Shown: in pieces, positions 11,129 through 22,683 of the stretch
Numbering within the stretch: position 1 is the stretch's first letter
How the letters are laid out: each line of letters opens with the position of its first letter
Source: Myxocyprinus asiaticus
Lineage: Eukaryota; Chordata; Actinopteri; Cypriniformes; Catostomidae
Reading direction: 5' to 3'
DNA length: 64,000 bases
Assembly: GCF_019703515.2 (NCBI RefSeq)
Contig: NC_059379.1
Coordinates: 23,115,880-23,179,879, forward strand
Program-made: the position numbers and the translations under genes
The notes under the pieces: generated by a model
Told to the model about the DNA's origin: nothing
The model's database searches: none
What the model saw: the letters and a program-made list of their open reading frames with translations, nothing else

Positions 11129-11911
11129 AATGGAATGGCTCATCCAAAAATTAACATTTTGTCATCATTTACTCACCGTCAGGTTGTTCTGACTCTGTAT
11201 TATTTTATTTTGTTACTGTAAAATGCAAAATGAGGAAAAATATTCAAGCTATTCTCTTCCATACATTGAATGTGAATATTGATTTATACTGCTTAGCTCC
11301 AAAAAGAACAAAAAAGCACCATAAAAGTTGTCCATACAACTCAGGCGCTGTACTCAAAGTCTTCTGAAATCATATGATTGCTTTGTATGAGAAACAGACC
11401 AAAATTTACCTTATTCACTGATAATCTTCACTGAAAACGATGTTATAATAACAGTATAAAATATAATATTCACTGAAATCATTCACACGTTAAAAATGCT
11501 AGCTTTAGATGCTACATCACACCAGATATGAGTGCCATACCATACATCATTCATTCTCATGTCACATGTCACATGATCATTCACAATGTGATAAGTTTGA
11601 AAAATGCAAATTCAATTTGAGAGCTACAGCAGAGTGGAAGATTATCAGTGAACAGTTAATTCAATTTTGCTCTGTTCCTTTAAAAAAAAAACAGAAAACG
11701 TATAGTGCACAGATCATATGGACTCCTCTTGTGATACTTTCATGGAGTTTTTTTGTTTGTTTGTCCTTTTAGAGCTTGGCAGTGCACATAACCATCTACT
11801 TCCATCTGTGTAGAAGAACAGCTCAAACACACTGCATTCTAATTATCTCAGTTTCATATAAGTTTTAATAAATTATGACAGTTTTCATTTTTGGGTGAAC
11901 TATTGCTTTGA
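11129..11911. mobile_element. Palindromic MITE family, full-length copy
   Basis: The left end reads GGCTCATCCAAAAATTAACA and the right end TTTTCATTTTTGGGTGAAC, which are inverted repeats. Inside are the family blocks CACCATAAAAGTTGTCCATA and, complementary to it, CATATGGACTCCTCTTGTG. The middle is AT-rich and degraded. Confidence 0.65.
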
Positions 11912-13672
11912 ATCTATAATAAAAGCTGTTTTTAATCATTTGGAGTTCATTTTCATTAAAGGCAATTCACAAGCTGAAAATCACAAAAACGCAGCCGCTA
12001 GGAAACACACTGTTGCAAAATGTAATCACTGTATCTTCAAATCCTTTTGGCATATAGACCAGGGAGAAATAATGAACTATTGAATCCAGTCAATTCCTAA
12101 TACTTTTCTCATTTAACTGCTTCCATCTACTTCACCTCGGCTCTGACTTATTTCAGAGATGCTATGCTTGTGCGTAGTTTGTTTTCCACACAGTTGTTTT
12201 TCATTCGTTCATGGAAATTGTGACTAGGGCTAATTGTGGAATACGGTGTTCTCGATATCTGCATCAGAGCACCGGGGCAGCCCTTAATTACAATGGGCGA
12301 AAACAGATACAGGCACACACTTGGATTCCTGCTTAAGGCCCAATAATGAGGTTTGATGTGTCGTGTGAAGTGCGTGAACCTGTCGCCTGTTTAGATTAAT
12401 TTAAAGTGCTAAAAATTTGCCCAGCGAGCTGGAAGGAGCTTATTGCTGACTGAACAACAAACTGATTAGCTCGCTTCCTTGCAGAGAATTAATTGGGTTC
12501 CTTGACGCAAAAAATTCATTTCCATTTTTTAATGTCCTGTTTAAAAGTTGCCACACAGATAAATAAATGTGATGAATGAGAATTCTACCAGCAGTATGTT
12601 AGTGTGTGTGTGCTGTGTAGGACCTCTGTGACTGCTAGAGATGAATGAACTTCGCACACACACAGCTCATGAGCCTGTGATCACAGATGAGCTCTGGGTG
12701 TGTATCAGTCAGAGTGAAATACGGAAGAACTGCTGTGATTTCCCCTGTTTATATCCAGCTTTATGGTTAATCACACTTTTGGGTCTGTGTGTATTTTGTG
12801 CTGCTTTTAGACAGGTTATTGTTGTGTGTTTGCGTTTCACACAGTATTCACAATTCCTTTAATGTCAAGAGCACTTCCAGTTCATGGAAGAAGTGTAAAT
12901 TCAGAATGGTTTCGGCTGGACCGCTGTTGTAAAATCTATATTTTGATTCTTTAAAGGTTGAAAGGGTCAATATTTTGAAGTTGCGCTTGTCACACAAGGT
13001 ACTGAATAAAGACTTGCAGAAATGGATTTAACACTGTGAAATAGCTAGGTGCAAAAGCTATTTGTAGCACACTGCATTCGGTAGCGAAGTAGCCAAAATT
13101 CTGTGTGAAAATCAATTGCAAAAGTTTTTGAAGCTATTTCTGTAGTTCTTTTTGGGTTCCATTAAGACAACCACCCACTCTACCTGAAACCTTCTCTTCA
13201 ACTCATTCAACAGTGTTTGAAATAGTGTTTATTTATACATTTTTTACAGGCTCTGTTCGGTGGACTGTATTTGTAAAGCATAAAGGCTAGGGTATACTTC
13301 AGTTTTCCATGTGCTGTTACATCTCGCGCAAGGCTGAGCGTTATAGCCTTTCAATGTATTTGACCACGAGCCTGACTCTATTTCTGCATGTGCACTATGA
13401 CTGCTTTGTGACTGTTTTAGTCTGGAGATGTTTTTAAAATTGAGGTTCAATTATCTTAACTCGGCTTAAAACCCACGCTTTTGCGCAGAAGCTGAAAAAC
13501 CAGCAGCAATACACGGCGATACAAGATGTCTGTCTAGCGCATATTTACATAGAAAAACAACCAGTGAAGCTGTGGGGGCTTCTCAGTACGGCTCCACAGA
13601 AAAAGAAAACAAAAAAATTAATGTCGTTTGTCACTGTTGCAGCAGGTTAGCACAAGAACTCATATTTAAAGT
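11912..13672. other. Intron, TE-poor; possible conserved noncoding block
   Basis: No exon is supported. 12230-12510 has low simple-repeat content, several TAATTA/TTAATT homeodomain-type cores and no resemblance to the repeats seen elsewhere here. Whether it is conserved cannot be judged from one sequence. Confidence 0.35.
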
Positions 13673-14425
13673 AAAGGATTAGTTCACCCAAAAATTTTAA
13701 TTCTCTCATCATTTATTCACCCTCATGCCATCCAGATGTTTGACTTTCTTTCTTCTGCAGAACACAAACAAAGCCTTTTAGAAGAATATCTCTGTTCTGT
13801 AGGTCCATACATTGCAAGTCAATAGTGATCAAAACTTTGAAGCTCCAAGAAGCACATAAAGGCAGCATGAAGTTAATCCTTACGACTCCAGTGGTTAAAT
13901 CCATATCTTCTATAGCGATCCAATCAGTTTTGAGTGAGAACAGACCAAAATAGACCAGAATCCTTTTTCACTATAAATCTTGACATCAGCAGTCTCCTTG
14001 GCAATCATGATTTTAAGCTCAATTACACTTCCTAGTGCTTGATATATCTGCATATATGTCAAGCACTAGAAAGTGTAATCGAGCTTGAAATCATGATCGT
14101 GCCTAGAGACGGCACATGTTAATATTTATTGTAAAAATTAGTTATATTTTGGTCTCTTCTCACCCAAAACTAATTGGATCGCTTCAGAAGATATGGATTT
14201 GACCACTGGAGTTTTATGGATTAATTTTTTGTTTCCTGTTTGTGGTTTTTGGAGCTACAAAGATCTGATCACAATTCACTTGCATTGTATGGACCTACAG
14301 AGCTGAAATATTCTTTCTAAAAACTTTGTGTTCTGCAGAAGAAATAAAATAATTCACATCTGGGATGGCATGAGGGTGAATAAATGATGAGAGAAGTTTC
14401 ATTTCTGAGTGAACTATCCCTTGAA
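13673..14425. mobile_element. Palindromic MITE family, best-preserved copy
   Basis: The left arm AAAGGATTAGTTCACCC and the right arm GAGTGAACTATCCCTTG are inverted. The symmetry continues all the way in: TCATTTATTCACCCTCATG mirrors CATGAGGGTGAATAAATGA. At the centre, CACTTCCTAGTGCTTGA (near 14026) mirrors TCAAGCACTAGAAAGTG (near 14068). The whole 750 bp is therefore one long hairpin with no coding capacity. Confidence 0.8.
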
Positions 14426-15661
14426 AGATGCACCAGTCTAAAATTTGTGATATTGCTGATATTAATATCCAATTATTTAGAACAACATGTCAATATTGAA
14501 ACCGTTAGTTTGGGGGTTCTGGCTTTTTATGTTACCTTGTTTCAAATCACCGATAATTAATTACACAACTTTTTAATTGTAAATTTTTTACATTTAATAG
14601 CTTCATGTTTTGAAGTTTCAGAGGAACTGGTTTCAGTTATACACAAAACCTTAAAACAAAAAGCACATTCTTAACTCATATTAACTCAATTCTGAATGAT
14701 GAAGCTTGTCTCTTTTTATTGAAGCAGCCTCCGCTTTCGCTTAAACAAACTTATTACATTCCTTATTGGCTTACAAATTGCAACTCTGCTATTATTTGTC
14801 TCTGAATTCAAAGTTATTCCATGCAAGAGACAATTTCTTTCACACAGAGCATGAGTTGTAGGACTGATTTTTGCTTTTTTTCTGCCCTCATTTGACAGGA
14901 AATAATCAGCCTGATCATCGACTGATATTAAACAATCGTCCGATGTAGGATAGTGCAGAAAATTGCTTTTATCGACTGATAAAAGTGTTTGGCCGATACA
15001 TCGGTGCATCTTTAATTTAAATGAAAGCGCTTTTATCTCTTGTTGCTTTAACGCGTCACATCTGGTTAGGACACAGTGTAACGGTTTAGTTCAAGAGTTC
15101 AAGATTTGCTTAGTTTAGCATTATATGTAAATACAGTGCACAAAATGTACAACCTTATTGCATTGATTTTGACTATCAAGATCCCCATCAGGATTTTCTA
15201 TTACTCATTTTTTTTTTTTTTTTTACTCATTCTTGTCTGTTGATCTGGCCAGGTGGGGCCCAGCAACCAGGACAGACATGTCAAAAAGTGACATGATGCG
15301 TCTGTCAGGCAAACGCCGCTAACCCAAATATGCCCTGACATATGATTTCCATAAACAAATGAATGCAACTTCTGAATGGCAGGCAGGAACCTGCTTCCAT
15401 GTCTGTGTCACTTACTCTATATGACATTTGACGAGTCACCTGGCAGGTGTGGGACCAGCTGTAATGAGCAGCTTAGTGCTCGCCAGCCGAACACTCCCAC
15501 ACATGAGAGTCAAAACTTGGCAAACTCACATTCAGTAGGCCTTTAAGAAATGTCACTTTCTACAACCCATTTCTAGACAGCTGCCTAGTAAGAGTGTTTT
15601 TAAGCAGGCCTTCTCAGTGTGAGTTTGCTGCTAGTTTGTTATCTGTGTGTGTGTTTTCCAG
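14426..15661. other. Intron upstream of the coiled-coil exon
   Basis: A short segment near 14425-14475 and 14890-15015 (ATCGACTGATA, CGATACATCGGTGCATC) looks like the two ends of an old DNA element, TTGAAAGATGCACC and GGTGCATCTTTAA. I rate that pair as likely but did not find a duplication. The rest is unique sequence. Confidence 0.45.
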
Positions 15662-15778
15662 GTGGCTGAGATGCATGGGGAGCTGATAGAGTTTAACGAG
15701 AGGCTGTACCGCTCTCTCATGGCCAAAGACAACCTGATTGGACAGATGAGACAGGAACTCATTGACTTGCGTGGCCCA
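15662..15778 (+). CDS. snx29: snx29 coding exon (coiled coil)
   Basis: This 117-bp exon is exactly 39 codons with no split codon at either border. The acceptor is TTTTCCAG and the donor is GTAAGC. It encodes a charged amphipathic helix that starts VAEMHGELIEFNERLYRSLM and ends QELIDLRGP, with hydrophobic residues spaced in heptad fashion (L, I, F, L, L, L, I, M, L, I, L). In SNX29 this coiled coil lies between the RUN and PX domains. It joins in phase to the exon at 2939 across a 12.6-kb intron and to the exon at 20559 across a 4.8-kb intron that contains three Tc1/MITE-type insertions. No frame break is present. Confidence 0.92.
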
Positions 15779-16209
15779 GTAAGCACACACAAGCATTCAC
15801 ACTCACATACTCCTTTGTTTTTCTATCACAGTGAGGAGTTTCCTTTGACTTCTATTGTTTTTATACTGAGCTAATATTATTTTCTATCCCCTACTTCTTA
15901 ACCTAACCCTTACAGAAACCTCTTTACATTTTTATCTTTTTCATTAAGACGGTAATGTGATTTCAGGTTTTACTGTCCTTGTGGGGACTTTTGGTCCCCC
16001 CCGCCCCATGTGTGTGTAACCATACCTTCATTCAGTGGCTGTTTCTTCCTCTCTATCTCTGCTGAACAGGCACTCTGGGCAGATCACTGTCTGCTTCCGT
16101 TGGTCTGCCTCCTCTTCCGTCATTATCTGTCTCTCTGTGCCAATACACCATCACCCAGCCATGTCACACACACATACACTTACCTAACTAGATAAATCAG
16201 GACATAACA
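15779..16209. other. Short intronic gap, nothing specific
   Basis: Pyrimidine-rich sequence with CACACA-type tracts. No exon or element end is supported between the coiled-coil exon and the Tc1 element at 16212. Confidence 0.5.
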
Positions 16210-16211
16210 TA

Positions 16212-17372
16212 CACTGGCGGCCAAAAGTTTGGATCAGTGTACAGATTTTGCTGTTTTGGAAGGAAATTGTTACTTTAATTCACCAAAGTGGCATTCAACT
16301 GATCACAAAGTATAGTCAGGACATTACTGATGTAAAAAACAGCACTATCACTATTTGAAAAAAGTAATTTTTAATCAAATCTAGACAGGCCCCATTTCCA
16401 GCAGCCATCACTCAACACCTTATCCTTGAGTAATCATGCTAAATTGCTAATTTGGTACTAGAAAATCACTTGCCATTATATCAAACACAGTTGAAAGCTA
16501 TTTGGTTCGTTAAATGAAGCTTAACATTGTCTTTGTGTTTGTTTTTGAGTTGCCACAGTATGCAATAAACTGGCATGTCTTAAGGTCAGTATTAGATCAA
16601 AAATGGCAAAAAAGAAACCGCTTTCTCTAGAAACTCATTAGTCAATCATTGTTTTGAGGAGTGAAGGCTATACAATGCTTGAAATTGCCAAAAAACTGAA
16701 GATTTCATGCAAAGGTGTACACTACAGTCTTCAAAGACAAACAGAGATGTTGAAGGCCCAGATGTACAACTAAACAAGAGGATAAGTACATCAGAGTCTC
16801 TAGTTTGAGAAATAGACGCCTCGCATGTCCTCAACTGACAGCTTCATTGAATTCTACTCGCTCAACACCAGTTTCATGTACAACAGTAAAGAGAAGACTC
16901 AGGGGTGCAGGCCTTATGGGAAGAATTGCAAAGAAAAAGCCACTTTTGAAACAGATTGGACAACAGATAATTGGAAAAGAGTGTTATGGATCTTAACCCC
17001 ATTGAGCTTTTGTGGGATCAGCTAGACTGTAAGGTGCGTGAGAAGTGCCTGACAAGACAGCCACATCTACGGCAAGTGCTACATGAAGCGTGAGGTGAAA
17101 TGTCACCTGAGTATCTGGACAAACTGACAGCTAGAATGCCAAGGATCTGCAAAGCTGTCATTGCTGCACGTGGAGGATTTTTTGATGAGAACTCTTTGAA
17201 GTAGTTTAAGAAGTTCTGAATTTTGTTCCAAATTGTAATAGTAATTTTTCACGTTATTAATGTCCTGACTATACATTGTGATCAGTTGAATGCCACTTTG
17301 ATGAATAAAAGTACCAATTTCTTTCCATAAGACCAAAATCTGTACATTTTTCCAAACTTTTGGCTGCCAGTG
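16212..17372 (+). mobile_element. Tc1-like transposon, internally deleted
   Basis: The ends CACTGGCGGCCAAAAGTTT and CAAACTTTTGGCTGCCAGTG are inverted and flanked by TA on both sides (16210-16211 and 17373-17374). The interior carries a degenerate transposase in the + direction: an N-terminal MAKKKPLSLE start near 16602, a helix-turn-helix-like segment (EIAKKLKISCKG) and, after a jump near 16990, the C-terminal LNPIELLWDQLD block. The first two catalytic aspartates were removed by the deletion, so the element is dead. It is about 1.16 kb instead of the usual 1.6 kb. Confidence 0.9.
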
Positions 17373-17374
17373 TA

Positions 17375-18725
17375 GTTTTTTATTTTTCCTTTTAAATAAA
17401 GCTAAGAAAATATTTTGTATTTTAGATATAAAAAATATATATATATGTAGGAATCACTTTGAAGACTTTCTTATAGGGAGTTTTTGTAAGATTTAGCAAA
17501 CTTCTGTGGATACATTCTTGAAATTTTGTCTTTAAAGTTCCAAACCTGTATGCTCATGCTGTTATTCTTTTAGAAAAATACACAAAAAGAGAATTTTGGA
17601 TTACTCTTTAGACAGCTCTTTTCCAAAAACAAATTTCATTTTTAAATTTTACTAAATGAATCCAAACTTTGCGATGTATTCCAAGTCTTCTCAAGCTATT
17701 TTATAAGCAGAATCTGGATATTATTTTTTTTTAATTCAGGTTCAGATTACTAGTGAATAATGACTTAAATATATTTTTTTTCCTCACACAAAGCTATCCT
17801 ATGACCTCAGAAGACTTGATATACAGTATAGTGGACAGGTCTTATGGACTACAATGGTGTTTTTTCTTGACAGCTATGCACATTTTATGGAAAAGAGCTG
17901 TGTTTTCTTCATGTGTTCAGTTTACAGGTTTGGAAAGACATGAGAGTGAATAAATAATGAAATAATTTTCATTTTAAGGTGAGCTTTTTATTTCACCAGT
18001 CTTTCTTTGCCATAGAAGACTTTGCAACAGTATGTTTCTTCTCCTGGTTTTCATTCTTCTCTCTCTCTCTTTCCTGTTGGCTGCTTATCTGTTGGCTTCT
18101 GATTGCTTTTAGATACATCTCAGTGCAGTGGCTTTGAATCATGGCCTTCTGTTACTGTGCTTGTATATGTGTATACAGTGGATGGTTCATCTAAACTCCA
18201 TGCATGGCTCATGCTTCTGTTCCTCTCTGGTGCCACTGGCTGCCAAGATGCAGCAGCCTGTAACCTCTGTAAATGCTGAAATTGACACACTTTGTCCAAG
18301 AGATAAGATACAGACTCGGGATTAGACCGACATTACAGGTTGGGCTTGAGTGTTTTCAGGAATGGGATTCATTTCTAGTCATTGGTATCACTTTGTAACT
18401 GGGGGATTCTTCAGTTAAGGAATTTGATGTGCAGATGATTTTAAAAACTTATTCTAGCCTAAAGGATATATTATAAAAGCTTTGAACTTTGTTATTGTCT
18501 TTCTTTAATTAGTTTTTCCTAATTTTTGAAAGTGTTAAAATTCCCCTCTATAATATATTTCTTAAAAGTGTTAAAAAGGAAAATTCTATTTTGCATTTCA
18601 TTTCATAAGAATTGTATTCTTTTAAAAAAATTATTTACATCATGACCTGAGATTAGCTGTATTAGATGCCATTACCAAACATATTAGTATTTGAGAATTC
18701 TAATTCAGAAACAATCATTGCAAGC
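17375..18725. other. Intron with one MITE half
   Basis: 17785-17990 matches the right arm of the palindromic MITE family (CCTCAGAAGACTTGATATA, GACATGAGAGTGAATAAAT, TTTTCATTTTAAGGTGA). The sequence around it is unique and AT-rich. Confidence 0.5.
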
Positions 18726-18727
18726 TA

Positions 18728-19267
18728 CAGTTGAAGGCAGAAGTTTACATACAGTTTGTTAGTATTTGGTATCATTGCCTTTAAATTGTTTAACTTGGGT
18801 CAGACATTTTGTGTAGCCTTCCACAAGCTTCTCACAATAAGTTGCTGGAATTTTGGCCCATTCCTCCAGACAGAACTGGTGTAACTGAGTCAGGTTTGTA
18901 GACCTCCTTGCTCGCACACACTTTTTCAGTTCTGCCCACAAATTTTCTATTGGATTGAGGTCAGGGCTTTGTGATGACCACTCCAATACCTTGACATCAT
19001 TTTCTGGAATTTTCCAAGCTGCTTAAAGGCACAGTTAACTTAGTGTATGTAAACCTCTGACCCACTGGAATTGTGATATAGTCAATTAAAATTGAAACAA
19101 TCTGTATGTCCAACAGTTGTTGGAAAGATTACTCATGTCATGCACAAAGTAGATGTCCTAAACGACTTGCCAAAACTATAGTTTGCTGATATTAAATCTG
19201 TGGAGTGGTTAAAAAATTAGTTTTAATGACTTCAGCCTAAGTGTATTTAAACTTCTGACTTCAACTG
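18728..19267 (-). mobile_element. Sleeping Beauty/Tdr-type Tc1 transposon, internally deleted
   Basis: The left end CAGTTGAAGGCAGAAGTTTA and the right end TAAACTTCTGACTTCAACTG are the classic salmonid/zebrafish Tc1 ends, with TA at 18726-18727 and 19268-19269. A second copy of the end motif inside each arm (near 19045, GTGTATGTAAACCTCTGACC) gives the IR/DR arrangement. Only the C-terminal part of the transposase remains, on the minus strand (18759-18986): SPDLNPIENLWAELK carries the third acidic residue of the DDE triad. The element is 540 bp. Confidence 0.9.
18759..18986 (-). pseudogene. Tc1 transposase C-terminal fragment
   Basis: A 75-codon open frame starts MEWSSQSPDLNPIENLW and ends KGNDTKY, matching the final quarter of a Tc1/Sleeping Beauty type transposase. 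The DNA-binding domain and first two catalytic aspartates are absent, so it is not functional. Confidence 0.85.
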
Positions 19268-19360
19268 TAACTTGTGTTAGCAAGTCCAAAGCTTGTCCTA
19301 CTTTTTCTCCAAAAAGTGAAAAATAACACTACCATCACACACGACATTGATATCTTCACT

Positions 19361-20200
19361 AGGGCTGGGTATTGATACAGATTTCCTGATTCAATTGGAT
19401 TCTGATTCACAAGCTCTTGATTAGATTCGATATCGATTCGTATGGGTATATTTCAATAATAATGTCCCTTTTGCTTACGTATGACAGAAATTATCTCCCA
19501 GCTAATGCTATTAATTATACTGGGGACCTTCTAAGTACATTATGAAAATATTAACTTTACTAATTATATTTTATTAGTTTTTCATCATTTTGGACACATT
19601 TAAGCTTTTTCAAGAATTCCACGTATTCAATTAATAAATAAAATAATATATTTTTATCAATTTTTTTGTTACGTGTTTATTGTTTAATTGCAAAATTTGT
19701 TCTATTTACAGGTATTTACATTGATTTGATTTGTTGTACACGTGCTAAAAACCGGTACTGACTCTTAAAGAAAACTGGCCATTCAGTCAAGAGTGTCTGT
19801 AAATGAGCGCATGTTAACGAGATAGACTCAAATCGCTTTTTCTCACCCATGCTATGTGTGATTAGAATTCAAAGTTTCTTTTTTTTTTTATCAACAATAA
19901 ACTGTAAAAAACAGAAAGGGTTTTAAAAGATACATTATTTAATGACAAATGGGTTGCGTGGATCTCCTCTTCAAACACACATACACGGAACAACTTTTGC
20001 ACTCAACACGCAGTGAAAGGATTTTGCTGCCGAATACTTCACCACTGTACTACACAATCACTGCTGAGTGAAATCTAATTATTTACCAGCCAGTTGCCAA
20101 ATTGCATATGGTGAAAATTCCTCTCGTTGTAGTCGAGGGTTGCACATAAAAGTAAAAGATCGATCTTGGGATTTAAAATTCGATATTTTTACCCACACCT
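19361..20200. mobile_element. Possible hAT-like element with GGCTGGGTATTGATA ends
   Basis: The left end AGGGCTGGGTATTGATACAG and the right end ATATTTTTACCCACACCT are weak inverted repeats. A convincing 8-bp duplication was not found (TCTTCACT against ATCACACT). Stretches such as CGATATCGATTCG near 19429 and TAAAATTCGATAT near 20175 are typical of subterminal regions in this type. Confidence 0.45.
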
Positions 20201-20558
20201 ATCACACTTTATTTCAAAATCCACTTGAAAGTTAATCAAGGTATTGATCAGAACTTTATGCCTGGACATAAAGTAGTTTACATTTTCAAGATTTTAAAAA
20301 TTAATCAGATATGTCCCGAATTGAAGAATCAGTTGATTATATCAGTTTTATAGATTTTCTGAAATGCACAGTAATTTTCAATGAACAAACTAATATTAGA
20401 GTTCAGTACTGGACCTTAAAGCTCTTTAGCTGACAGCAAAGTAAGCCACACAATGTGTCTGGTTTGAATGTTTCTAAAGCATACAGTGCTTATCAGCAAA
20501 CTCAGCCGGAGACAAAGGAAATGCTCACCATGGCCTCCTGCGCTCTGCTTTTGGACAG

Positions 20559-20614
20559 GTGCCAGGGGACCTGAGCCAGACCTCTGACGATCCCAGCCTA
20601 TCTGATTTTGAGAC
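20559..20614 (+). CDS. snx29: snx29 coding exon (linker between coiled coil and PX domain)
   Basis: This short 56-bp exon is too small to stand out as an open reading frame. The acceptor is TTGGACAG and the donor is GTAAGT. It encodes VPGDLSQTSDDPSLSDFE followed by two bases of a split codon. The acidic, serine-rich linker fits the SNX29 stretch that follows the LRGP end of the previous exon. The split codon is completed by the first base of the exon at 21131 (giving Thr), so the two exons join in frame across an intron of only 516 bp, the shortest in the window. The Ser/Asp/Glu-rich content suggests a flexible linker; possible casein-kinase-type phosphorylation is inference. Confidence 0.85.
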
Positions 20615-21130
20615 GTAAGTGGCCTCCTACTAGCTGTTCTTTTTATATATGTTTCTGTATTGTGCGTGTGTTGGAGGTGGTGTGCAGTAGTCCTCTTTTG
20701 AGAATCAAATCGATGGTATGGAATTCCATAGAGCAAATACCACCCATTTGAAGGAAGAGAATGCTCAAAAATAGAGAGGCTGAATGCCGTTTCTGTTTTT
20801 GCATTTGAAGCGCTCACACACCCCTTCCACGCAGTAGTAACCTTTGTACATGAGAGGCTGACAGTCATTAAAAACTGTTGAAGGAAATGTATAAGATGTT
20901 GAACTGATGTGTCGGGTAAGAACCGCCTCTCCTCTTGTTTTCATTGATGACTTGTGGCGTCAAAATTTGTCATTTTTTCCTCCGTGTATCAAAGGACTTC
21001 TGCCTTTTCACAACCAGGGACATAAAATATGACTGTAGACTACATTGATCTGTTGCAAAATTTCTTTTCTGTTATAGTTCTCTCTAATTAGTCTGTCCCT
21101 GTGTGTTCTGTCCTTCTCTGTCTCTATAAG

Positions 21131-21212
21131 AACTCAACGTGCTCTTGTCAACGTGTGGATCCCTTCTGTGTATCTTCAAGGCCGGGCAGCCAACGCCTAT
21201 CACGTATATCAG
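21131..21212 (+). CDS. snx29: snx29 coding exon (start of PX domain)
   Basis: This 82-bp exon has a CTATAAG acceptor and a GTAGCT donor. After the one base that completes the previous codon it reads TQRALVNVWIPSVYLQGRAA and then NAYHVYQ. This is the first beta strand and turn of the SNX29 PX domain, where VNVWIPSV and HVYQ form strands 1 and 2. PX domains bind phosphatidylinositol 3-phosphate and place sorting nexins on early endosomes. The exon ends on a complete codon and joins to the exon at 44528 across a 23.3-kb intron that holds most of the transposons described here. No substitution looks disabling. Confidence 0.92.
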
Positions 21213-22680
21213 GTAGCTCTTAACTCAGAATTTGCTTTAAGTAATTCTTTCTCTAGTATGCAGTCAACAAAAGTTCATCTCCTTGTATCCACCCTCTTTT
21301 ACCTTTGTTGAAATGCTTTCACTCTAGAGCTTTTGGTGTGGACTAGAGCCTTAACACCAGAGTTCAGAATCAAACCCAATTTATTCTGCACAATAGGCAT
21401 GTTGACATGATGAGTACACGGTTGATATATCCATATGTCACCTTTATAATACTGCTATTTTAGATATCATAATGAGTCATACACTTTCTATAAAAGCAGA
21501 CATTTTCAGGAGGCCATACTAAGTAGCAATAGTGCCTACTAAGTAGCAATAGAGTGAATTGGTTTTGAGTATTCTCTTGATGCTGGATCCCAGTGGAAAC
21601 ATACCCATTCTTTTTTCAAGGCATGACTGATGGATAATTCTTTCCATTATTTTAAATTTAACCCTATATATCAGGGCTTCACATTTCCTCCTATGATTGA
21701 TGTCTCCAGGCAGTGTGCCTCCCACGTGCGCACTAAAGTCACTGGCATGTTTGTATGTATTGCAGTATACCTGCATTCATCTCAGCGTTCATGGAGAAAG
21801 ATGTCCACAAGCAGCTACACAGCAAACCTGGGGAATATTCAAGTGCCAATCATAATTTTTCTTACTGGCCGTTGATCACTGTTAAATAAAAATACCCAAT
21901 TAAGGATTTTGTGATTTCAAACAGCAGAGAAAATGGGCGCTAACTAAAGATCTTGTTTACCTGTTGCAACAAAATATTTTTTAAAGTAATGGAAGAGGGC
22001 AGACATAGAGGTCAAGACAACCCTCATCACTGTTGTCAGGATTCTGTTCATTAGCCAAGCCTTTGTCACAGAGAAAGAGAAAAATATGGAGACAGAAGAG
22101 GAAAGGAGGAGTAGGAAAGAGTATGGTTGCAAATGCGCCAAAAATAAAAGTTTGTGACAATCATTTAAAATCTGATTGCCATTGCTAACACACTGGAAAA
22201 CTTTGTGTTGATATTTGGATTTGTCCGATTGTTTATCTTCGAAATCAGTCTTTAAGACACATTTCCTGCACCGCTATGTAGCGTATGTTTGTTGTGTTGT
22301 CCTTGCTTCAAGCGACAATGAACACAGTATGTCCTGTGTTGTCTGATTTGTAAAGGAATTACCTTTGTGAGCTGGTTCTTTTTAATGATTCAAGCTTGAA
22401 CTAACAAGATGTTGGTTTTAATCGGGCCAACACACTCGCTTACTGAACCACGTTTCATGTTCGGTTATGTCAAACTCCAGAACTGTTACTGTTCTACGTG
22501 CAGTCAAGGATACACATTTACAACAGTTTTGTTGTAATAAATGGTATTCTAAATAAAAATCATTCTAATACATTACAAAAATAATATTGATTATTGTTTA
22601 TCATAGGGAAAATTACAATCAAAGTAACAGTATTTGACAATTCTTTGTTCTAACCAGCAGAAATACTCTCACAAACAGTG
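21213..22680. other. Intron, unique sequence
   Basis: No element end, exon or RNA gene could be supported between the PX-start exon and the Tc1 element at 22684. Overlapping open frames on both strands near 21519-21875 have no recognisable content. Confidence 0.5.
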
Positions 22681-22683
22681 ATA

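Noticed and set aside
20416..20868. 150-codon minus-strand ORF overlapping the 20559 exon
   Set aside because: It is a shadow of the snx29 exon and flanking intron; the + strand exon explains coding signal there.
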